Source of the DNA: JBHEMT01 sp046262435
GTDB taxonomy: Bacteria; Chloroflexota; Dormibacteria; Aeolococcales; Aeolococcaceae
Direction of reading: 5' to 3'
Length of the DNA stretch: 57,350 bases
Assembly (NCBI GenBank): GCA_046262435.1
Contig: JBHEMT010000117.1
Location: forward strand, 1-57,350
The notes under the pieces were generated by a model. That model was given only the letters and a program-made list of their open reading frames with translations, was not told where the DNA came from and did not search any database. The translations under genes were made by a program, and so were the position numbers. Numbering within the stretch: the stretch's first letter is position 1; each line of letters opens with the position of its first letter. This document shows, in pieces, positions 9,236-16,898 of this stretch.

Positions 9236-10392
9236 TTGAGACCCACCTCCACGCCGCTCAGCGCCTGCAGCCCATAGCGCAGGGCCTCCTCCAGCAGGGC
9301 ACGCTGCTCAGGGGTGCCGGCGTCCTCGATCGCCTGCAGCGCCGCCCGGGTGAAGGCACCGCGGCCGGTGCGGTCGGCGGCTGCGGCCGCGGCGTCGACC
9401 TCCGGCTGGGTGCGGTCGCGGATCCGCACCAGCGCCAGACCGGTGCTGTCGCGGACGCCGCTTTCCAGGGTGTAGACGTCGAGCGCCACCGAAGGGGGGA
9501 CGCACCCGGTCAGGTCCACCCGCGCAAGGGTTCGTTCCAGCGGCCGTCCGGCGGCTGCGGTGAGCAGCTCGGCGCAGACGCGGTCGCGCGCGGCGGTCGC
9601 CGAGGTGACCCCCTCCATGTCGCACCCCACGCTCAACGCGGTCCAGCTGTTGACATCCAGGGCCTGCCAGGAGAGCCGGCCGTCCTCGCCCACCTCGACC
9701 ACCACCGGGCCGCGCCGCCCGTCGTCGTCGAAGCTGAGCGGCTCCGGCGTGCCCGGGTAGACAAGCCCAGTGTCGAGGTCCATTCGGCGGCGGTGGTAGT
9801 GGCCGCACAGGGCGGCGCTGAAGCCGAGCTGACGAATCCGCGCAGCATGGAAGGGCCCGTGCACCGACTTGCCGTCGGGACGGCTGCCCATCTCGGCCCC
9901 ATGGAACAGGGCGAGGTGGATGCCGGCCGGGTTGCCCGCTTCGGCGAGAACATCGATGCCGAGCGGGTCGCCGAGCCACACCGGCTCCTGATGGGCCAGG
10001 CCCCAGAGGGTCAGACCCGGCTCGAGTTCCAGAGGCGCAAGGCGCGTCTCGGTGAAGAGGTGGACATTGTCGGGCCACTCTGTGACCGAGTAGAGCGAGC
10101 CCGGCACCAGGGGATCGTGGTTGCCGGGGGCGAGGGCCACTCGCAGCGGAGCCCAGCTGGCGAAGGTTTCGGCGAGGAAGCGTCCGGTCTCCACGTCGGC
10201 CCGCTCGTGCTCGTAGAGGTCGCCCCCGATGCTGACCAGCTGGCACCCGTGGACGCGGGCCTCCTCGCCGGCGCGGCGGAGCGCGTCCCGCAGCCCCTGA
10301 CGCCGCCGCCGGGCCAGGTCACCCTGACACCCCGAGCCGGCGAAGGAGCGCTCCAGGTGCAGGTCGGAGAGATGAAGGAGACGGTAGGACAT
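9232..10392 (-). CDS. YhaO/SbcD-like metallophosphoesterase (DNA nuclease)
   Basis: A 386-residue calcineurin-type phosphoesterase of the SbcD/Mre11/YhaO group. The metal ligands are clear: D10 and H12 (SDLHL), D58 (GGDLYE), N91 and H92 (GNHD at 90-93), a later His (LALFHGAE) and CGHYHRRR. A C-terminal capping domain follows. With the overlapping ATPase gene downstream it forms a two-gene unit that likely processes DNA ends. ATG 10392 is preceded by GGGAG at a suitable distance. A TAGGTT box about 55 bases upstream is a possible -10. The 125 bases separating it from accA hold no further gene. Confidence 0.88.
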   Translation of the reverse strand: MSYRLLHLSDLHLERSFAGSGCQGDLARRRRQGLRDALRRAGEEARVHGCQLVSIGGDLYEHERADVETGRFLAETFASWAPLRVALAPGNHDPLVPGSLYSVTEWPDNVHLFTETRLAPLELEPGLTLWGLAHQEPVWLGDPLGIDVLAEAGNPAGIHLALFHGAEMGSRPDGKSVHGPFHAARIRQLGFSAALCGHYHRRRMDLDTGLVYPGTPEPLSFDDDGRRGPVVVEVGEDGRLSWQALDVNSWTALSVGCDMEGVTSATAARDRVCAELLTAAAGRPLERTLARVDLTGCVPPSVALDVYTLESGVRDSTGLALVRIRDRTQPEVDAAAAAADRTGRGAFTRAALQAIEDAGTPEQRALLEEALRYGLQALSGVEVGLK

Positions 10393-10517
10393 GGGTGCTC
10401 CCGCGACTGCCGGAGGATGCGGGCGAACGTCAGTTCGGTGAACCTATCACAGGCCTGGAGACGGCACAAGCGTTCGCGCCCCGCTCCGGCCCGGACTGCC
10501 TTCGCCTGGAGGTGCGC

Positions 10518-11339
10518 TCAGTCGCCCGCGCGGCGGTAGCGCTCCATGCGGGCGGCGAGGAGGTCGTCGATGCTCAGCCGGTCGAGTTCTGCCAGGTGGC
10601 GCAACCAGGTGCCCCGCAGCGCTCCCATCACCAGGTCGGGGTGCCGGTGGGCGCCCGGGGCGGGCTCGGGGATCAGTTCGTCGACCAGGCCCAGGGCGTG
10701 GGCGGTACGCACTCCAGGCTTTTGGGCAGCTGCCGCCCGGCCCTTCTGGCCGGAATCGCGGTAGAGGATCGCCGCCGAGGTTTCGGGTGGCGCGACCGTG
10801 AAGATGGCGTTCTCCAGGGCCAGCACCCGGTCGGCGATCCCCAGCGCGAGGGCGCCGCCGCTGCCGCCCTCGCTGAGCACTGTGCTGATCACCGGGACGC
10901 GCAGGCGCAGCAGGGTGGTGAGCGACTCGGCGATGGCCCAGGCCTGGCCGCGCTCCTCCGCGCCCACCCCGGCATGGGCAGCCGGTGTGTCAACAAGGCA
11001 GAGCAGCGGGAGCCCGAACTTCTCCGCCTGGCCCATCAGCCGGATCGCCTTGCGGTAACCCTCCGGGTGGGGCATCCCGAAGTTGCGCAGGGCGCGCGAG
11101 ATGGCGTCACTGCCCTTCTCCTGACCGATCACCATCACCCAGCGCTCACCCAGCCGAGCCGGCCCGCCGACCACCGCGCGGTCATCGCCGAAGACGCGGT
11201 CGCCGCGCAGCTCGGTCCAGTCACGGAGGCAGTGCCCGATGACCTGGAGGGATCGCGGGCGCTCGGGGTGACGCGCCAGCTGCACCTCGGCGAATGCCAG
11301 CCGCTCCTGCTCGGCGGTCGCCGCCGCAATCCCTTCCAC
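10518..11339 (-). CDS. accA: Acetyl-CoA carboxylase carboxyltransferase subunit alpha
   Basis: This is the alpha half of the carboxyltransferase that makes malonyl-CoA from acetyl-CoA and carboxybiotin. The core is recognisable: RDWTELRGDRVFGDD, PHPEGYRKAIRLM, LVDTPAAHAGVGAEERGQ and SEGGSGGALALGIADRV. The product is 273 residues, shorter than the usual 310-320 because the N-terminal helical segment is reduced. The frame remains open far upstream but there it runs antiphase inside accD. GTG 11339, just 2 bases after the accD stop, is therefore used. It is the last gene of the fabH-accD-accA operon. Confidence 0.93.
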   Translation of the reverse strand: MEGIAAATAEQERLAFAEVQLARHPERPRSLQVIGHCLRDWTELRGDRVFGDDRAVVGGPARLGERWVMVIGQEKGSDAISRALRNFGMPHPEGYRKAIRLMGQAEKFGLPLLCLVDTPAAHAGVGAEERGQAWAIAESLTTLLRLRVPVISTVLSEGGSGGALALGIADRVLALENAIFTVAPPETSAAILYRDSGQKGRAAAAQKPGVRTAHALGLVDELIPEPAPGAHRHPDLVMGALRGTWLRHLAELDRLSIDDLLAARMERYRRAGD

Positions 11340-11341
11340 GC

Positions 11342-12211
11342 TCAGCCCCGCGGCCGCGCGGCGGTGTATGCCTCGAGCAGCCTGCTCAACACCGGCGCCA
11401 GGGCGTCCCGCGGAACGACGGCGTCGATCATCCCGTGGGCCAGCAGGAACTCGGCTGTTTGGAACCCGTCGGGAAGCGTCTCGTGCGCGGCCTGCTGGAT
11501 CACCCGGCCGCCGGCGAACCCGATGCGCGCCAGCGGCTCGGCCAGGATGACGTCGGCCTGCACCGCAAAGGACGCGGTGACCCCTCCGAAGCAGGGGTCG
11601 GTGAGGACCGTGCAGTAGGGGAGACCCGCGTTGCTCACGGCCACCACGCCGGCACTGCACCGCGCCATCTGGGCCAGTGAGGCGATGCCCTCCTGCATCC
11701 GAGCACCCCCCGAGGTGCAGATCGCAACCAACGGGCGCGCCTCGGCGACGGCCACCTCGCAGCCCCGCGCGAAGGCCTCGCCGGCAGCGCTGCCCAGCGA
11801 CCCGCCGAAGAAGGCGAACTCCATGGCGACGAGCACCACCGGCCGGCCGCCCACCTCCGCCCGGGCAACCAGCACAGCCTCGCGCTCGCCAGTTCTCAGG
11901 GTGACCTCCCGGAGACGCTCGGCATAGGGGGTGCCGTCATCGAAGCGCAGCGGATCGCGGGCTCCGAGGTCCATCTCCAGCACCACTCCACTCCCCGGAT
12001 CGGCGAGCTGCTCGATGCGCTCGCGTGCCGGCACGCGACCGTGCGCCCCACACCCGGAGCAGACCCGCAGCAGGGCGCGATACCGGGCGAGGCCGTAGCG
12101 GCGCTGACACCCGGGGCACGCGAGCGTGTTGGGCGGAGCGACCGGGCGCAGCCGGGGACCGGGCGCCGGCAGTGCTCCGCTGTGCCGACCGAGGAAGCCT
12201 AGACCCCGCAT
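11342..12211 (-). CDS. accD: Acetyl-CoA carboxylase carboxyltransferase subunit beta
   Basis: The 289-residue beta subunit of acetyl-CoA carboxylase. The N-terminal zinc ribbon is present as CPGC and CSGC about 17 residues apart. The crotonase-fold core follows: AMEFAFFGGSLGSAAGEAF, ICTSGGARMQEG, LTDPCFGGVTASFA and EPLARIGFAGGRVIQQ. The start is set at ATG 12211, which overlaps the end of fabH by 13 bases. Order and spacing indicate a single transcript with fabH and accA, coupling malonyl-CoA supply to fatty-acid initiation. The biotin ligase gene lies 17 kb away in this window. Confidence 0.94.
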   Translation of the reverse strand: MRGLGFLGRHSGALPAPGPRLRPVAPPNTLACPGCQRRYGLARYRALLRVCSGCGAHGRVPARERIEQLADPGSGVVLEMDLGARDPLRFDDGTPYAERLREVTLRTGEREAVLVARAEVGGRPVVLVAMEFAFFGGSLGSAAGEAFARGCEVAVAEARPLVAICTSGGARMQEGIASLAQMARCSAGVVAVSNAGLPYCTVLTDPCFGGVTASFAVQADVILAEPLARIGFAGGRVIQQAAHETLPDGFQTAEFLLAHGMIDAVVPRDALAPVLSRLLEAYTAARPRG

Positions 12212-13227
12212 GGAGCGGTCCAGGTGAGGGCGATCCCTCCCCAGGTGGAGCCCGCTCCGAAGGCCACGCAGAGGAGCCGGTCGCCCGGCGAGATCCGGCC
12301 GTTGGCGACCGCCTCGGCGAGGGCGATCGGGATCGAGGCTGCACTGGTGTTGCCCATCTCGGCCACGTTGAGCACCAGCCGTTCGCTGGGCACGCCGAGC
12401 CGTTTGGCGGCGGCATCGATGATTCGCAGGTTGGCCTGGTGGGGGATGACGTGGTCCACGTCTCCAAGCGTCCAGCCGGCATCGGCGCACAGCTGCTCGG
12501 CGACGTGGCAGAGGCGCTCGACCGCCAACCGGTAGGTGCCCCGGCCGGCCATGCGCAGCCGGTCCTCGGGGCGTTGCCCGTCCTGGCTCGGACCGTAGTA
12601 GATCATCGCGGCGTCGGCACCGTCGGCTCCCCAGTTGCTGGCCAGCAGGCCGCCGCCCTCGGCCGGCGCGGCGCCGACGACGGTGGCCGCGGCTCCGTCG
12701 CCGAAGAGCACGCAGGTGCTCCGGTCGCCGTAGTCCACCAGGCTGGTCATCGCCTCGCTGGTGACCAGCAGCACGGTGCGGGCAGCGCCGCTCCGCACCA
12801 GCGAGTCGGCCATGCGCATGCCGTACACGAACCCGCTGCACGCGGCGTTGACGTCCATCGCGGGCTGGCCGTGAAGCCCGAGGCCGCGCTGGATCAGCGA
12901 GGCCGTGGAAGGCACCAGCGTGTCCGGCGTGCAGGTCGCCGTGAGAACCAGGTCGACATCCGGGTTGCCCGCCTGCTCGAGGGCGCGCCGGGCGGCAAGG
13001 ATGCCCATCGATGCGGAGGTCTCGCCGGTCCCCGCTCGGTGCCGGGTGCGGATCCCGGTCCGCTCCATAATCCAGGCATCAGAGGTGTCAACCATCGCCT
13101 CGAGGTCGGCGTTGGTGAGCAGCCCGTCGGGCACGCACGTCCCCATGCCGAGGATCGCCGACGCGGCCGGGAGCGCACCGGTGCCGGCAGGCGCGGCGGA
13201 GGGGAGCGCGCGAGTGGGCAACGACAT
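12199..13227 (-). CDS. fabH: Beta-ketoacyl-ACP synthase III
   Basis: This enzyme condenses an acyl-CoA starter with malonyl-ACP, the initiating step of type II fatty-acid synthesis. From ATG 13227 the product has 342 residues. The catalytic triad is visible: C130 in NAACSGF, His in PHQANLRI and Asn in GNTSAASI. An N-terminal extension of about 20 residues (PSAAPAGTGALPAAS) precedes the first strand. TTG at 13233, two codons upstream, lies exactly 6 bases after a TACCTT box and could be a leaderless start, so the true N-terminus is uncertain by two residues. It is the first gene of the operon with accD and accA. Confidence 0.95.
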   Translation of the reverse strand: MSLPTRALPSAAPAGTGALPAASAILGMGTCVPDGLLTNADLEAMVDTSDAWIMERTGIRTRHRAGTGETSASMGILAARRALEQAGNPDVDLVLTATCTPDTLVPSTASLIQRGLGLHGQPAMDVNAACSGFVYGMRMADSLVRSGAARTVLLVTSEAMTSLVDYGDRSTCVLFGDGAAATVVGAAPAEGGGLLASNWGADGADAAMIYYGPSQDGQRPEDRLRMAGRGTYRLAVERLCHVAEQLCADAGWTLGDVDHVIPHQANLRIIDAAAKRLGVPSERLVLNVAEMGNTSAASIPIALAEAVANGRISPGDRLLCVAFGAGSTWGGIALTWTAPCGV

Positions 13228-13239
13228 GGTCAAGGGCAG

Positions 13240-13245
13240 AAGGTA
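13240..13245 (-). promoter_or_regulatory. -10 box TACCTT of the fabH-accD-accA operon
   Basis: Minus-strand TACCTT is followed by 6 bases and TTG (13233), then ATG at 13227. Transcription probably begins at or within a few bases of the first codon. Confidence 0.45.
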
Positions 13246-13391
13246 ACGTCGCGGCGACGGTTACGTCCGCAGCCTGCCTCGCTGAGACAATGCCCGGGCG
13301 GTACCCCGGCCCTCACCGGCGGCGACCCGCCGCCCCTTCCGGCGCCGCACCGCCGGAACCATCCAGACCACAGCGCCGTTTGGCTTGAGAG

Positions 13392-14876
13392 ATGCGCCGC
13401 CTGACCAACCCTAAGTCCCAGCTCACCGCACCGCGTCGTCGCCGCCTCTTCGGCGTGGCCGTGGTGGTCACCCTCATCGCTGTCCTGCTGACCAGCGCGG
13501 GGGTCGGGGCGCAGAGCTACGGGCGCCAGCAGAGCGCGCTCAGCGGCGCGCAGGCCGAACGGGCGGCCGCGCGGCACACGCTGGAAGCGGCCCTGGGTCA
13601 TGCCCGAGGCAGCGGTGTTCCGGCCGACCGGCTCGCCACCATCGTCGCCAGCGAGCACACAGTTCTCGCGGAGGCCTCCCTGCCCAGCCATCTGGGACTC
13701 TTCGACGCCGGCGAGATCGGCCATGTCCGCGACCAGGCCAGCCGGCTGCGGACGCTGATCGGCCAGGTGGACGCAGCTCAGGTTCAGGCCACCGCCGTGG
13801 CGGCCGATGCTGCGAACCGAAGCCTCGACGGCCTCGCCGCGGCGATCGCCGACGAGCAGTCGGCCGGACTCGACGCCGCGGCGGACCTCAGCTCCCTGCA
13901 CGCGGCTCGCCTGGCGGTGTCCGCGGCAACGTCCCCCGACGCGGTGGCCGCGGCGGTGCTGGGCATCGACGACCGGGCCGGGGCCGCCCACCAGGCCGCC
14001 GACCAGAAGCGCGCCGCGGACGCCGCGGCGGCTGCCGCCCGGGTGCAGGCGAAGCTCGACGCCAGCCGCGCGGACGCCCAGGCGGCACTCGGCCGCGCCG
14101 ACCGCCTCCTCGGCGAAGCCCACGTGTATCCCCAGCTCCAGGTGGGCGCTGCGGCGGGTGCGATCGCCGCCGAGCACGCCGCGTTCAGTTCGGCGAAGGT
14201 GGCCGCGGACTTCGACGCGGTCACCGGCGCCACCGGGGACGCGGCCGACTCGGTGGCGGCGCTGCTCTCCTCGAGGTCAGGTGCCTATGCCGCGATGGCC
14301 ACCGCTCGCAACGGCGTGGGCCAGGCGCAGGCGGCCAAGGTCGACCCCGGCACCGTTCCGGCCCAGCTCGACGCCCTGCAGGCACAGCTCGACGCGGCCG
14401 GCACCCGTCCCGCGCTCGACGCCCTGACCGCCCAGGTCGCCGCCATCGTCCAGCCGCTGCTCGACCGGCTGGGCCTGGCCCAGGTGGGGGCGGGCAAGGT
14501 GATCGTGATCAACCTGGCCAACCAGTCGCTGACCGCCTACCAGGACGGCGCCCCCTTCCTCACCACCCCGGTCACCACCGGCCGCCCGGCGCTGCCCACC
14601 CCGCCGGGAACCTACTCCGTGGTGCGCAAGAACCACCCCTGGACGATGGTGTCCGACTGGCCACGTGACTCACCGTACTGGTACCCGCCGTCGCCGATCC
14701 AGTACGTGCTCTGGTTCACCAACACCGGCTACGGCATCCACGATGCACCCTGGCGCTCGTACTACGGCCCGGGCACGCAGGCCCACGGTTCACACGGGTG
14801 CGTCAACGTGCCGATGCCGACGATGACCAGCCTGTTCTCCTGGGCCGACGTCGGCACCCGGGTGGTGGTCCACTAG
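13392..14876 (+). CDS. Membrane-anchored L,D-transpeptidase (YkuD)
   Basis: A 494-residue envelope enzyme that forms 3-3 cross-links or attaches proteins to peptidoglycan. A basic N-terminus and hydrophobic segment at about 20-40 (GVAVVVTLIAVLLTSAGVG) anchor it. Residues 45-360 are Ala-rich, predicted helical and coiled, probably a wall-spanning stalk. The YkuD domain fills about 370-494 with VIVINLANQSLTAYQ, TTGRPALPTPPGTY, GIHDAPW and the catalytic motif HGSHGCVNVP (H465, C470). The gene stands alone between divergent fabH and the following membrane gene. Confidence 0.92.
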   Translation: MRRLTNPKSQLTAPRRRRLFGVAVVVTLIAVLLTSAGVGAQSYGRQQSALSGAQAERAAARHTLEAALGHARGSGVPADRLATIVASEHTVLAEASLPSHLGLFDAGEIGHVRDQASRLRTLIGQVDAAQVQATAVAADAANRSLDGLAAAIADEQSAGLDAAADLSSLHAARLAVSAATSPDAVAAAVLGIDDRAGAAHQAADQKRAADAAAAAARVQAKLDASRADAQAALGRADRLLGEAHVYPQLQVGAAAGAIAAEHAAFSSAKVAADFDAVTGATGDAADSVAALLSSRSGAYAAMATARNGVGQAQAAKVDPGTVPAQLDALQAQLDAAGTRPALDALTAQVAAIVQPLLDRLGLAQVGAGKVIVINLANQSLTAYQDGAPFLTTPVTTGRPALPTPPGTYSVVRKNHPWTMVSDWPRDSPYWYPPSPIQYVLWFTNTGYGIHDAPWRSYYGPGTQAHGSHGCVNVPMPTMTSLFSWADVGTRVVVH

Positions 14877-14911
14877 CCGCCGGACGGGGTCGGCGGCCCA
14901 AGCGTCCTTCG

Positions 14912-14917
14912 TATACT
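14912..14917 (+). promoter_or_regulatory. -10 box TATACT upstream of the 14927 gene
   Basis: A perfect TATACT lies 9 bases before ATG 14927, leaving room for a leader of only 2-3 bases. No ribosome site is present. Confidence 0.55.
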
Positions 14918-14926
14918 CGGCGCGGC

Positions 14927-15337
14927 ATGAACCTCTTCAAGGGCCTCACCAGCTACCAGATTCTCTCGTTCGTGCTGACCTTTGTCCTCTTCAACGGCTA
15001 TGTCGTCCTGGTGGCCGCCTCGCTGGCCTCCTTCTACGTGGTGTCGAAGCCGCGCCGCATGGCCTCGGGCTCTGGGGTGGTGCGCACCGCAGCCGTCTGG
15101 CACGTCGTCGGGTTGGTGTTTTTCATGCTCGCGATCATCAGTACGGTGTGGGCCGCTCCGGCCGAGAAGTCGTTCGTCTCGGAGGCGGGGAGGCTGTTCG
15201 ACGTCAGCGACCCGCGGTTCCAGAAGATCCTCATCGGCGTTCTCTTCGCCGCGGTGGGCGTGGGCAGCATGGTGGTGGGCTTCGTCGGGGGCGGCCGGCA
15301 GAAGCGCGCCGCGCGAGAGGCTGCCTACGGCGCCTGA
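14927..15337 (+). CDS. Three-helix membrane protein of unknown function
   Basis: The 136-residue product has hydrophobic segments at about 12-36 (LSFVLTFVLFNGYVVLVAAS), 58-78 (VWHVVGLVFFMLAIISTVWA) and 102-124 (KILIGVLFAAVGVGSMVVGFV), with a basic tail ending KRAAREAAYGA. I recognise no family. ATG 14927 is chosen because of the TATACT 9 bases upstream and because the upstream part of the frame is antisense-like Arg-rich sequence. It lies about 1 kb before the respiratory island, but nothing ties it to that function. It converges on the 15343 gene with 5 bases between the stops. Confidence 0.75.
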   Translation: MNLFKGLTSYQILSFVLTFVLFNGYVVLVAASLASFYVVSKPRRMASGSGVVRTAAVWHVVGLVFFMLAIISTVWAAPAEKSFVSEAGRLFDVSDPRFQKILIGVLFAAVGVGSMVVGFVGGGRQKRAAREAAYGA

Positions 15338-15342
15338 GCGGC

Positions 15343-15846
15343 CTAGCGTGAGCCGAAGCTGAGGATCGCCGCCGGGTTCAGCAGCCCAAAGGGGCGCTGC
15401 ACCGTGTGGGTCTCCGATCCAAGTGCCGCCACCCAGAGCGCCGACACGTTGGTCACCGGGATGAAGTCGCCGCGAAATCTCTCCAGCTGATCCTGGAGGG
15501 TTCGGCGGGGCTCGAGGTGGACGTCGGCCACCATCGAGAACGAGACGGTGTTGATCGAGACCGGCTGCACATGCTTCTCGCGCCACATCGAGGCTGAGGC
15601 GTGGCCGCCGAGGTCCTCGAGCGGGCAGATCAGCACCAGTGCGGACTTCGCCACCGTGGTCCGAGGCTCGAGCCGGGAGAGGATGGGGTAGTTGACCGAC
15701 AGCGGCTCCGCCCGTGAGTTGCGGAGGTGGAGGAAGTCGCCGAAGCGGTTGACGCTGTCGGTGAGCCGCTCGTGGCCAACCACCTCGAGCTCGCCGGTCA
15801 TCCGCATGAAGGCGGAGTAAATCTCCAGCTCGCGCCAATCGCTCAT
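15343..15846 (-). CDS. Conserved-looking protein of unknown function
   Basis: A 167-residue soluble protein starting MSDWRELEIYS, with no signal or membrane segment. It appears to be two mixed alpha/beta halves (ELEVVGHERLTDSVNRFGDF and, after Met103, KHVQPVSINTVSFSMVADVH), suggestive of an internal duplication, but the match is weak. I recognise no family and propose no function. ATG 15846 is supported by a TAGGGT box at 15855-15860 on the minus strand, 8 bases upstream. The gene is convergent with the 14927 membrane gene. Confidence 0.72.
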   Translation of the reverse strand: MSDWRELEIYSAFMRMTGELEVVGHERLTDSVNRFGDFLHLRNSRAEPLSVNYPILSRLEPRTTVAKSALVLICPLEDLGGHASASMWREKHVQPVSINTVSFSMVADVHLEPRRTLQDQLERFRGDFIPVTNVSALWVAALGSETHTVQRPFGLLNPAAILSFGSR

Positions 15847-15990
15847 GGTCGTCGACCCTACCAGGGCATCGCCGGGGCGGCGGGACGTTCCTCCGGGGGC
15901 GCTCCGGAGGGGAAGCATGCCCGCGGCGGGGCCCGCCTGTATCCTTGGCGCCGCTCAACCGCCCGAGATGGGACACAGGGTCACCTGGAC

Positions 15991-16128
15991 ATGCTCGAAC
16001 GCTTCGTGCTCGCGCTCCGCAGCGACTTCGGCTGCCTGGTCATCATCGTCGGCTTTCTGGTGATCATGATCTCCACCATCGTCTTCGCCGACGTGATCAC
16101 CCCCCCGGCCAACAACCCCTTCGTCTGA
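15991..16128 (+). CDS. 45-residue single-helix membrane microprotein ahead of the Rieske gene
   Basis: A short open frame, ATG 15991 to TGA 16126-16128, encodes a basic N-terminus (MLERFVLALRSDFG), one hydrophobic helix (CLVIIVGFLVIMISTIVFA) and a Pro/Asn tail (DVITPPANNPFV). The gene lies 71 bases before the Rieske gene and on the same strand. Size and topology match small accessory subunits of respiratory complexes, but that role is inferred. There is no strong ribosome site. A TATCCT box near 15939 could be its promoter. Confidence 0.6.
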   Translation: MLERFVLALRSDFGCLVIIVGFLVIMISTIVFADVITPPANNPFV

Positions 16129-16151
16129 GCAGCCGGCCGCCCGCTTGTAGG

Positions 16152-16157
16152 TAGAAT
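16152..16157 (+). promoter_or_regulatory. -10 box TAGAAT of the cytochrome bc operon
   Basis: TAGAAT lies 42 bases before the Rieske ATG, leaving a leader of about 36 bases that contains the ribosome site AGGAAGG. No convincing -35 is visible at 16-18 bases. Confidence 0.5.
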
Positions 16158-16199
16158 TGCTCACATCTCAGCCGCCCTGCGTGGGGCCCTAGGAAGGCG

Positions 16200-16844
16200 A
16201 TGGCGTACAACCCCTACGACACCCCACGCGGACGGATGGGCAACCTGGCCCTGAGTACGCGCCGCCAGTTCCTGCTCCTCATGGGTGCGATCGGCGCGCT
16301 GGGTGCCCTGGTCTTCGGCGGCATCGAGAGCCTGAAGTTCCTCTTCCCCGGGGTCACCTCTGACGCCCCGGCGGCCTTCAAGGTGGACCAGGACCCCGGA
16401 GCCATCCGGGTGGGCTCGGTTGTCCAGATCACCGACAAGCGGGTGTCGATCGTCCACGACCAGGAGGGCTTCTACGCCGTCTACCTGGTCTGCACCCACC
16501 TCGGCTGCACTCCCAACTACGTCACCGATGTGATCGGCGCCACCGGGGTGAATCCGCAGGCGCCGAGCACCGCAGAGCACTACAAGGCGATCGGCCCGGG
16601 GGGCACGGGCTTCGGCTGGGCCTGCCCATGCCACGGGTCGCGCTACTTCATCGACTCCACGAACTTCTACGGCCCGGCTCCGCGGCCGATGGACTGGGTG
16701 GACATCGCCTTCACCCCCGACAACAAGCTGATCGTCGACCGCTCCAAGCTGGTGGTCCAACGTGGCGCGGGCGACAGTGAGGTGCCGCGCTGGCGTCTCG
16801 ACCCGAAGACCCAGAAGAGCAACGGCAAGACTCTCGGTGTCTGA
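16200..16844 (+). CDS. qcrA: Rieske iron-sulfur subunit of the menaquinol-cytochrome c complex
   Basis: A 214-residue Rieske protein that accepts electrons from quinol. A twin-Arg-like stretch TRRQFLLLMG at 21-30 precedes the hydrophobic anchor (GAIGALGALVFGG). The 2Fe-2S ligands are CTHLGC and CPCHGS. They are separated by about 38 residues, whereas 12-18 is usual, so a loop of about 20-25 residues is inserted between the cluster-binding boxes. A ribosome site AGGAAGG precedes ATG 16200. It is the first large gene of the operon with the two cytochrome b halves and the three-haem cytochrome. Confidence 0.94.
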   Translation: MAYNPYDTPRGRMGNLALSTRRQFLLLMGAIGALGALVFGGIESLKFLFPGVTSDAPAAFKVDQDPGAIRVGSVVQITDKRVSIVHDQEGFYAVYLVCTHLGCTPNYVTDVIGATGVNPQAPSTAEHYKAIGPGGTGFGWACPCHGSRYFIDSTNFYGPAPRPMDWVDIAFTPDNKLIVDRSKLVVQRGAGDSEVPRWRLDPKTQKSNGKTLGV

Positions 16845-16898
16845 GGCCGCACGTTGCCGTTCAGCAGGAGCGCCCATCCGTGACCGAGGAGATACCCG

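Noticed and set aside
11340..11660. Upstream extension of the accA frame into accD
   Set aside because: The added residues are Arg-rich, out of phase with accD, and unlike any AccA N-terminus. GTG 11339 right after the accD stop is the natural start.
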